64,000 nucleotides of DNA from Micromonospora sp. RHAY321. Lineage in GTDB: Bacteria; Actinomycetota; Actinomycetes; Mycobacteriales; Micromonosporaceae. A program made the position numbers and the translations under genes. Below the pieces are notes generated by a model. The model made no database searches, was not told where the DNA came from, and saw only the letters and a program-made list of their open reading frames with translations. Numbering within the stretch: the stretch's first letter is position 1; each line of letters starts with the position of its first letter. Shown here piece by piece: positions 42,885 to 49,391 of this stretch. Location of the stretch: the NCBI RefSeq assembly GCF_023896955.1, contig NZ_JAMHIW010000001.1:744001-808000 (forward strand). Direction: 5' to 3'.

Positions 42885-44804
42885 TTAGGTGGCGTATTCG
42901 TGTGGCATCTGGATTGAGGCATGCGGTGCGGTGATGCCTGAGACCGGCCGGGCTTGGGTGAGAATGACTTGACCTCCCACCTGGTCGGCGGCTGCACCGA
43001 TGCGGCTAATGGCGTGTACGACGACGTCGGCAGTTAGCCCTTGTTGGTATGGGTTGTCCAGTAGCAAGATGCCAGGTGGGCAGGTGCGCCGGTCCTCGGC
43101 GTCGGTGAGCCTTAGGATGGCGTAGCTGTAGGCGAGAAAGAAGAGAACCCTAGCTTCAGCGCCGAGGCTGTGGTCCCACGGTCTGGTGCCGACATAAAAG
43201 GTGAGCTCATCGCCAGAAATTGTGACCTGACCGGCGACCCAGCCACGGTCGCGGAAGAGCCGCAGAAAGCTGTTCATGTGATCGGCGAGGGCACCACAGC
43301 GGTCCGGGATGTCTGCGGAGGCGTCAGCGTCGAGAGCGGCTAGGCGAGTGAGCCGCGCCACTTCCTGCCGGGCAGTGTCCACCGCATGCTCAGCTTGCTG
43401 CCGACGGGCCAGGATGATCTCCAGTGCGGGCAGGGCGTTGCGCTGCTGTTCAATCAGCCCGATCTCTCGGGCGGCGTCCTCGAGGGCAGCGACGAACGGT
43501 GCCAGTTGGGCCACCCGTTCGTCGTGGAGGCGCCCGGCTAACCGGACCCGGCGTTCGGATACCTCCGCCTCGTTCTGCCGCGCATGTCGCAGGTCGCTGG
43601 CTGCTCGCGCGAGGGCGTCGGCCAGGTCGGACTGTTCCGCGGCGAGTGCCTGTTGCTCTCGCTCGGCCCGGCGCCGCCGAACATCTCCGGCAACTGGCTG
43701 GCTACAGAGGTAGCAGCTGGATTCGTCATGCACCCGGCGAGGGTCGACGTCTTGTTCGCAGGCAGGGCAGATGCGCACCGGAACCGAATCAAAGGCGTCG
43801 ACTGCATCGGTCAGGCGATTGAATCGCTCTAGGTCGGCGGCGATGAGCCTCATCGACCGCTGGTGCTCGTCGATAACCTGCAGGAGGGACGCGATGCGTC
43901 CGGCGGCGTCGGCGGCCCGCGCGGAAGCCTCCTGGAGTTGCGCTGGCAGCCCGGGGTCTAGGCCGGGTGCGCTTTCCTCGGCCTGGCGTGCCCGCACGGC
44001 CGCAGCTGCCAACGCGTCGCGTTCGCTCTGTGCGGCCGTGAGGCGACGGTCTACCTCGTCGCGAACGCCTTGCAGACTATCCGCGTTCACGACGGGCGGC
44101 AGGCCCAGCTGGTGCACGACAGCCCGCGTCGCCTCATCTGTGCTGGCCAGTACATCCCGGAGTACCGCTTCGGCGGCGGTCAGCTGTCGTTGCGCTCTGC
44201 CGAGCTCGTACTCGGTCGTTTCGTAACGTTGCGGGGCGAAGCCAAGGAAGAGGCTTACCACCGCGCGGCGTAGATACTCCTGTTCCTTAGACGCAAACTC
44301 CGTCCAAGAGTCCTCGCGTCTGTAGATGTGCCGTAGTGCGCTGCGAAAGCTCAGCGGTGTCTGCTGGGTGGCGGTACCTGCGTTGCGTCCCAGCGGAATG
44401 GCCAGCCGGGGCCAGCCGAGTTTACTGAGCAGCCAGTCGGACATTTTGACGACGGGGACGGCGCTGTCGTCGTCGATCTGGACGACTCCGCGTTGCCCGA
44501 ACCCAAATTCGCGGGTCAGCCGATGCTGCTGTCCGTCGATGGCGATCTGGATGGACAGTGCGGCGTACTTTTCGTCGATGGGGGCGCCGAGATCCTCGGC
44601 GACGCTGCCACGGCCACCGAGGCAGTAGTCGATAACTTTCAGCGTGGTGGTCTTCGAGCTGTTGCGAGGCCCGGTGAGGATCGTCATGGCGGACTGGCTG
44701 AGGTCGAAGCGTTCGAGTTCGCCGGTTCTCTGCACCAGCTCGACGTTCATCACCCTGAGGCCATGTCCCAGGCGCAATGGCTGTGGCGGAGTCGATTCGG
44801 TCAC
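42885..44804 (-). CDS. Rad50/SMC-like ATPase, ABC-three-component (ABC-3C) system
   Basis: A 639-residue ATPase. The N-terminal Walker A is GPRNSSKTTT (45-54). The Q-loop region is followed by long coiled-coil helices (about 195-330 and 375-510), with a Cys cluster at the hairpin tip: Cys346, Cys349, Cys364 and Cys367 (CPAC...CYLC), like a zinc hook. The C-terminal half has HSLGAEARVLFFLAYSYAIL (signature region) and Walker B ILLLDNP (Asp583), with Asn584 where most ABC ATPases have the catalytic Glu. This fits ABC-3C/DUF3732-like ATPases. Its start overlaps the middle-component stop (ATGA). A cytosolic sensor or DNA-loading motor is likely (inference). Confidence 0.85.
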   Translation of the reverse strand: MTESTPPQPLRLGHGLRVMNVELVQRTGELERFDLSQSAMTILTGPRNSSKTTTLKVIDYCLGGRGSVAEDLGAPIDEKYAALSIQIAIDGQQHRLTREFGFGQRGVVQIDDDSAVPVVKMSDWLLSKLGWPRLAIPLGRNAGTATQQTPLSFRSALRHIYRREDSWTEFASKEQEYLRRAVVSLFLGFAPQRYETTEYELGRAQRQLTAAEAVLRDVLASTDEATRAVVHQLGLPPVVNADSLQGVRDEVDRRLTAAQSERDALAAAAVRARQAEESAPGLDPGLPAQLQEASARAADAAGRIASLLQVIDEHQRSMRLIAADLERFNRLTDAVDAFDSVPVRICPACEQDVDPRRVHDESSCYLCSQPVAGDVRRRRAEREQQALAAEQSDLADALARAASDLRHARQNEAEVSERRVRLAGRLHDERVAQLAPFVAALEDAAREIGLIEQQRNALPALEIILARRQQAEHAVDTARQEVARLTRLAALDADASADIPDRCGALADHMNSFLRLFRDRGWVAGQVTISGDELTFYVGTRPWDHSLGAEARVLFFLAYSYAILRLTDAEDRRTCPPGILLLDNPYQQGLTADVVVHAISRIGAAADQVGGQVILTQARPVSGITAPHASIQMPHEYAT

Positions 44805-45376
44805 TGCCTGATCTCCGCTCGCATCTCAGCCTCACCGACTTCGCCGGGGAAAAGGTCATAGACCAGGTCCTTGAGTTCTGTGCCGGTCAGAGCTGCAAGA
44901 TTGCCGACCATGGCGTCGCATCGTTCCACGATCGGCCCGAAGGATGGCTTGGTGGCCAGCTGCTCAGCGAGCCGGCGTCCGCCTGCGGTGAGCGATACCC
45001 GCTCCGGCTTAGTCACTGTGATCCTGATCAGCTGGCGAGCCTCGAGGAAGGCCAGGTACTGCCGGTAGCGCGGGTCCCAAGGGCCGAAGCGATACCGGAT
45101 CATCGGCGCCTCCGTCTCGGCGCCATGAGCGTGCCACACCGATGTGATGTGACCTTCAGCGTGCAGGACCTGCATGGCCCGCTGCAGGAATAGTGGGTAG
45201 CGGACAAAGAAATCGAGTTTCGCGAGTTTCGTGCGGCCCTCGATTTGGTATCGGGGTTGAGTACCGCAACGCCTGAACAGGATAAGCAGCCTGGCCGCGT
45301 GGAAGTCGACACTGTCGTCCGGGTCCCACGGCCGGTGCAGCGGCGGGACCACAGAGCGCCCTAATTCACGTGCCAT
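44801..45376 (-). CDS. ABC-3C middle-component-like protein
   Basis: A 191-residue helical protein between the nuclease and the ATPase genes. It overlaps the first by 11 bp and the second by 4 bp. AARLLILFRRCGTQPRYQIE followed by GRTKLAKLDFFVRYPLFLQR and LEARQLIRITVTKPERVSLT then AGGRRLAEQLATKPSF reads as a winged helix with a C-terminal helical tail. Size, place and predicted fold are those of ABC-3C middle components, which bridge ATPase and effector. No catalytic motif is visible. Confidence 0.7.
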   Translation of the reverse strand: MARELGRSVVPPLHRPWDPDDSVDFHAARLLILFRRCGTQPRYQIEGRTKLAKLDFFVRYPLFLQRAMQVLHAEGHITSVWHAHGAETEAPMIRYRFGPWDPRYRQYLAFLEARQLIRITVTKPERVSLTAGGRRLAEQLATKPSFGPIVERCDAMVGNLAALTGTELKDLVYDLFPGEVGEAEMRAEIRQ

Positions 45377-46448
45377 CCGTGTAGCGATTCTGGCACCGTG
45401 CCGTCACATCGTCGAGCGCGGCGAGGCGATCGTGCACCGGCAGCGATGGCGAGGGTAGGAAGGGCTCTCGGGTGACTGCGTGAACTGTGGCGGCGTAGGC
45501 TGCCGTGCCCGGTTCGATGTGCCCCGCCCGCCGCCGTGCCGACACCTCGCTGCAGAGGGCGAAAACGTGGTCGTTCAGATCGTCCAGCAGCCGCCGCTCA
45601 CCGCCGACGGCCGAGCGGTAGCGCCGCCGATAGCGCAGCAGCAGGTCCAGATGACCCTCCGCCTCCTCGGCGGTCAGCCCGGCCGGTTGCAGCTTGCTCC
45701 GTAGCCGCTGCAGCGGCTCCGTGCTGCCGTCAGACCGCCGCCCCGTCGACGCTGCGATGGCTTGAAGCAGCGACGCCTTGAATGTCGCTGCATCCCAATG
45801 ACGGCTGATCTTCTGCGATGCTTCACGGGCTAGCAGTATGGATAGCCGAATAAGGACGTCCTCAAGCTCTCGCCACAGGCCCGGCTGGCCGAGGACCGCT
45901 GCGACTGGGCCGTCGAGGCGACGCAGGATGGCGTCCTCCACCTGCTCGATGGTGCGCGCCTCGACCAGCACCTCGAAACGGTCGATGAAAAAGGCGAGGG
46001 ACCGACCTGGGGCGACCGGCAGGTCTTGCAGACGCTTGGCGATGTCATCGCGATGCTTCTGCGGTACTGGACCCCGGGTGGTGCCTCGTTCGGTCCGGAA
46101 GCTGTCGAGATCGGCCTGCGGCGTCTCGTTCACCACGAGACAGAACCGTGATTCGCCGGTGCAAGGCTTGCCGGAGAACAATCGTCCGAGGATGCTGGTC
46201 TCGACGCGGTCCTTCAGTTCTGGCCGGCATACGGATGCGATGGTGTGTCGTGTTGCATCTTCCTTCGTTTTCACCTGCCGGTACGTTGTCCCGTCACGGG
46301 CTGTGCAGACGATGTCGTCGAGGTCTTCAAATCCGACCGAGTCGTATGCTCCGGCATGCATGTCCAGGCAGTCGAGCAAGGTTACTGCGTCTTGATATTG
46401 GAAACCACGGCGGCTGCGGCGGCCGCCGTCCAGCGCTGACGAATCCAC
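45366..46448 (-). CDS. DUF4297/Cap4-like nuclease effector of the ABC-3C operon
   Basis: A 360-residue protein from GTG 46448 (GGAG about 9 nt before; in-frame ATGs at 46487 and 46472 are possible). The N-terminus is a PD-(D/E)XK-type nuclease of the DUF4297/Cap4 kind: GFQYQDAVTLLDCLDMHAG, then GFEDLDDIVCTARDGTTYRQ and VKTKED, giving Glu41, Asp44/Asp45 and Gln58-x-Lys60. The C-terminal two thirds are helical (ALRRLDGPVAAVL-type region, LLRYRRRYRSAVGGERRLLD) and probably contact the middle component. It is the first gene of the ABC-3C operon, a predicted DNA-cutting effector. Confidence 0.78.
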   Translation of the reverse strand: MDSSALDGGRRSRRGFQYQDAVTLLDCLDMHAGAYDSVGFEDLDDIVCTARDGTTYRQVKTKEDATRHTIASVCRPELKDRVETSILGRLFSGKPCTGESRFCLVVNETPQADLDSFRTERGTTRGPVPQKHRDDIAKRLQDLPVAPGRSLAFFIDRFEVLVEARTIEQVEDAILRRLDGPVAAVLGQPGLWRELEDVLIRLSILLAREASQKISRHWDAATFKASLLQAIAASTGRRSDGSTEPLQRLRSKLQPAGLTAEEAEGHLDLLLRYRRRYRSAVGGERRLLDDLNDHVFALCSEVSARRRAGHIEPGTAAYAATVHAVTREPFLPSPSLPVHDRLAALDDVTARCQNRYTDGT

Positions 46449-46650
46449 CCAGGCCACTCCAATACAGGCCATCCTGCTCCGGACCACACAGCGTTTCTAA
46501 ACGCACGCGCTCCGTCACTACGGTACTGGTTGCCGACACGGTGATCAATACCCTGGAGGTGAGCCGCTGGCCATGTCGGCGAATGCAATCCGCGAAGTTG
46601 ATAGGCAACTGCACCTGTCGCCGAGGGATGACCGTACAGCGGGTGCGCGC

Positions 46651-46670
46651 TCATGCCGCGATCCGCGCGG
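46651..46670. repeat. 20-bp repeat copy 1
   Basis: TCATGCCGCGATCCGCGCGG, identical to 49135-49154 in the same orientation. It lies in the 297-bp non-coding gap between the ABC-3C nuclease start and the CHAT gene stop. I see no other gene in that gap (46449-46745). Confidence 0.85.
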
Positions 46671-46745
46671 CACGCAGCGTGACGGCTGGAGCTGCCGCTC
46701 GCCATCTGGAACTGCCGATGAGAGTCACTCGATCTTGTTGGCGGC

Positions 46746-47807
46746 TTACCCAGTGGGCGGCTGTTTGACCAGGATAACTTTTGTCGGGTCGATGCCCTGA
46801 GCCGTCGCGAGGTAGGGCAATTCGTGCTCCCCGCCTGACAGTTCGATGGCGGCCTTGCCCGCAAGATGGGCGGAGTTGACTGACTGCCCGTTAGCAACCG
46901 AAGAGTAGAGGGCGGCGGCGTAGTTAAGAGCGTCGCCGTCGTCGATGCTGTCTGTCATACCGATCGCCAAGGGTGCGAAGCGGTCGACGAGCGCGTCGGC
47001 CGTGCCGGAGGACTTGCAGGCGTTGAACACGATCAAGGTTGGCGGAGAGTCGGTGGCTTGGCACGCTGAGGCGAAGGCGCTCGCAGTCACCACGACGCCG
47101 GTGTGGAAGTCGTCGACATCTTCCTCGAAGGAGATCAGCTGCTCATCGCCGTGCCCGGAGAAGTGGACGACGTGAGGGCGGAATTTGGCGAGGCCGTCCT
47201 GTAGGTCCTGCGTAGTAGCCGAAAGCCGCACGTCAATCTCGACTTGATCACGGTGCAGCGCAGCTTCGACTGCTCGGCGGATTCTGGTGTGTTCGCGCGT
47301 GACGCGGAGGTCTCCCTCGGAGGACGCGCCCAACATGAGGATACGGAGTTTTTCGGCTTTCGGCGCGCTGAGTGCACGCAACGCCTGCTCTGACATGGCG
47401 ATTCTCTCCTGCGAGGATGCAACCTGCTGGGCGAGCTGGCGTTGCTGGACCTGTGCTGCCCGCTGAGCGATGATCTGCTGACGGGCGGCTCGTTGGCGTT
47501 CAGCCGTTTCCGCCTTCGCGATCTTGGTTTGTAGCTTCGCCGCATCGGAGCCGTAACCAGCGGCTTCAGCCTCCAATGCGGATGCGTCTCGGCCGTACTT
47601 GTTGGCAGCCTCCAAGGCCCGGACGGCTTCGCGTCTTTTGCTCTGAGCTTGCGAAGGGCTGCGAGTGCGGCCGGCTGCTTGATCGGCTTTGGCTGCGTCC
47701 ACGCGCTTGCGCGCCTCCTTGGTGCGCAGGTCGGCGGCCCTGCGCGCCCTGTCCGACTGCGCCTTCTGCTTGCGCTCCAACTCTCGCCGATCCTGCTGGA
47801 TACTCAC
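46746..47807 (-). CDS. Coiled-coil CHAT (caspase-like) protease
   Basis: A 353-residue protein from GTG 47807, chosen because TAGGAGACTC precedes it; the frame is open to 47867. Residues 1-145 are a long charged coiled coil (RRELERKQKAQSDRARRAAD and so on). Residues 155-345 form a CHAT domain: LRILMLGASSEGDLRVTREH, then the catalytic His219 in VVHFSGHGDE and Cys264 in LIVFNACKSSGTADAL. CHAT proteases are clan CD cysteine peptidases, found as effectors of bacterial cell-death and defence systems. It is last in a three-gene operon with a membrane protein and a small unknown protein. Confidence 0.85.
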   Translation of the reverse strand: MSIQQDRRELERKQKAQSDRARRAADLRTKEARKRVDAAKADQAAGRTRSPSQAQSKRREAVRALEAANKYGRDASALEAEAAGYGSDAAKLQTKIAKAETAERQRAARQQIIAQRAAQVQQRQLAQQVASSQERIAMSEQALRALSAPKAEKLRILMLGASSEGDLRVTREHTRIRRAVEAALHRDQVEIDVRLSATTQDLQDGLAKFRPHVVHFSGHGDEQLISFEEDVDDFHTGVVVTASAFASACQATDSPPTLIVFNACKSSGTADALVDRFAPLAIGMTDSIDDGDALNYAAALYSSVANGQSVNSAHLAGKAAIELSGGEHELPYLATAQGIDPTKVILVKQPPTG

Positions 47808-47851
47808 GAGTCTCCTATCGGGGCGGTTGATGATCATGTTAGCCGCTGCCG

Positions 47852-48502
47852 TTACTGGCCTTCCCATAGACGGGTTGCCGGACCGATGAACTCTAGGTCA
47901 TTTGTCCGAGTTAGGAAAGACGCTCGGGATTCGGTGGAGAGCTGCGTGTTCAGATCGAATTGAAGCAGCCGGCGCCATCTGTCTTTCTGCCACCACCGAC
48001 GCGGAGCCGACCGAACCTCGACGGTGACGACGTAGGGACCGTCTGCGAGCGTCGTAGGTGGATTGTCCCACTGAAACTCCACGAACTTTTCCGCCATCCC
48101 TCGTCCATCCACTGCGAACGGCGCGTTGTATGTCCGTGAGTCGGAGTAGACGTCGGACCGACAGGCAATCCACGGCATGATCTTTGGTAGAGCGACCGAA
48201 TCGGCGGCCGCCTCGGCAGCATCCCGGCGCCTGGCCTCGGGTAAGTCGACCCGCAATCGAAGCCCAACCACAGCCAGCGGCGCCGGTGCCGGATTATGAA
48301 TCACCAGGGGCAGCACTATCATTATCTTGTTTGGCCCAAAGGCGGCGGCGTAGACCTGCGGCGGATAGCTGCGTAGCCGGCCACGGCGAACCTGGATCCA
48401 CCAGAACGAACCGATCGTGAAGACGAGCGCGCAGATAGACGCCACTAGGCCGGGAGTAATCCACGCGTCTGAGGCGCCAATGACTGGCTTGGCGAGCGGC
48501 AT
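47852..48502 (-). CDS. Single-pass membrane protein of the CHAT operon
   Basis: A 216-residue protein with one N-terminal membrane helix (ITPGLVASICALVFTIGSFW, residues 16-35) followed by basic residues (RRGRLR), so the large C-terminal part is cytoplasmic. That part is beta-rich: KIMIVLPLVIHNPAPAPLAV, VGLRLRVDLPEA and GPYVVTVEVRSAPR suggest an immunoglobulin-like sandwich. No named family is recognised. It lies 44 bp before the CHAT gene start and 43 bp after the upstream gene, and may anchor or sense for the protease (inference). Confidence 0.7.
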   Translation of the reverse strand: MPLAKPVIGASDAWITPGLVASICALVFTIGSFWWIQVRRGRLRSYPPQVYAAAFGPNKIMIVLPLVIHNPAPAPLAVVGLRLRVDLPEARRRDAAEAAADSVALPKIMPWIACRSDVYSDSRTYNAPFAVDGRGMAEKFVEFQWDNPPTTLADGPYVVTVEVRSAPRRWWQKDRWRRLLQFDLNTQLSTESRASFLTRTNDLEFIGPATRLWEGQ

Positions 48503-48545
48503 GGGCGCACGCTACCGCAGAGGAGGCCCCAGCTGCACCATCGGA

Positions 48546-49010
48546 TCAGGCCGAAGCTACCCAATACTGCACCGCCACGGCAATGTCGCCGAGGTTGCTA
48601 CCGTTCTTCTGCCCGACGAACTGCCATAGCGGCCATCCGCAGCCGTGAAGTTCGGCCCAACCGCGTACTGCCGGCGCTGGCAGCTCGTTCTCGACGATCG
48701 TTCCGACGTCGCCCGCGACCGTCCCGCAGCCAAAACGGACCGGCACGCCACCGATGCTGCGCCACCTGATCAAAAAACGCTGGTTGGCACAACCATTCAT
48801 GGTGGCCAGATAGGGGTCGTCCGGGTCGTCGGGTGATAGAGATCGCCATTCCCCGCAGAACACCCGCAGGTGAGCTTCCCACTCCCGACGGAGACGCCAG
48901 CCCTGCAGAACAGTGGGAAAGTCTGGGCCCTGATCTGCGTGGATCGAGTTGCCTGTGTTGGCGCCGTTCCACAGGAGCGTATCGTCCACGTTTGAACAGT
49001 AGCGCATCAC
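48546..49010 (-). CDS. Uncharacterised protein heading the CHAT operon
   Basis: A 154-residue soluble protein from GTG 49010 (GGAG about 8 nt upstream; ATG 49007 next). No family is recognised. It is Trp/Cys-rich: WRLRREWEAHLRVFCGEWRS, MNGCANQRFLIRWRSIGGVP, WAELHGCGWPLWQFVG. The ending IAVAVQYWVASA reads as a beta strand. The C-x-N-Q-R core and the spaced Trp residues are the features to search with. It is first of three same-strand genes ending in the CHAT protease. Confidence 0.6.
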   Translation of the reverse strand: MMRYCSNVDDTLLWNGANTGNSIHADQGPDFPTVLQGWRLRREWEAHLRVFCGEWRSLSPDDPDDPYLATMNGCANQRFLIRWRSIGGVPVRFGCGTVAGDVGTIVENELPAPAVRGWAELHGCGWPLWQFVGQKNGSNLGDIAVAVQYWVASA

Positions 49011-49134
49011 GAAGCATCTCCACGACGCAGCCTGGCCTGACTCACGGCGACCGTCGTCTACGAACGCAACCCAACCGTTACGGCGGACTTTTGTAACTGC
49101 TCAAGGCGCGGTCGCTTTCAGCGGCGGCATCTTC

Positions 49135-49154
49135 TCATGCCGCGATCCGCGCGG
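49135..49154. repeat. 20-bp repeat copy 2
   Basis: TCATGCCGCGATCCGCGCGG, an exact copy of 46651-46670, in the gap upstream of the CHAT operon. The two copies bracket the operon at a distance of 2484 bp. Confidence 0.85.
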
Positions 49155-49191
49155 TTGCAGTTGAACGGTGGGGGCCCCGCTGGGCCGTTTC

Positions 49192-49220
49192 GGGAGCCCG
49201 CTCATCATGAGCGGGCTCCC
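49192..49220. terminator. Perfect 29-nt palindrome
   Basis: GGGAGCCCGCTCAT, one C, then the exact complement ATGAGCGGGCTCCC. It is a very stable hairpin 172 bp beyond the TreZ stop, in the 381-bp gap 49011-49391. It may end the tre operon, but the distance is long and there is no T run, so a mobile-repeat origin is also possible. The gap holds no gene I can support. Confidence 0.55.
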
Positions 49221-49344
49221 CGGAGCCTGGCCCGACTCGAACAGTGCTGCCACCCTTGGGTTCAGCGCGCGGTACCGGCGCCGCGCGTTGGGCAGGCCGG
49301 CCTCCAAGCGTAGTGCGCCCGGCGCCAAGGCAGGTGTGTCCGGA

Positions 49345-49360
49345 CATGCCGCGATCCGCG
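49345..49360. repeat. Partial third copy of the 20-bp repeat
   Basis: CATGCCGCGATCCGCG, matching the first 16 core bases of the two 20-bp repeats at 46651 and 49135, in the same orientation. It is 32 bp before the TreZ stop codon. Confidence 0.75.
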
Positions 49361-49391
49361 TGCATCCTCCTGAAGCGATTTGACACCAACG

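Noticed and set aside
46573..46800. A 75-codon plus-strand ORF after the nuclease gene start
   Set aside because: It runs into the CHAT gene on the opposite strand, has no ribosome site and no recognisable sequence.
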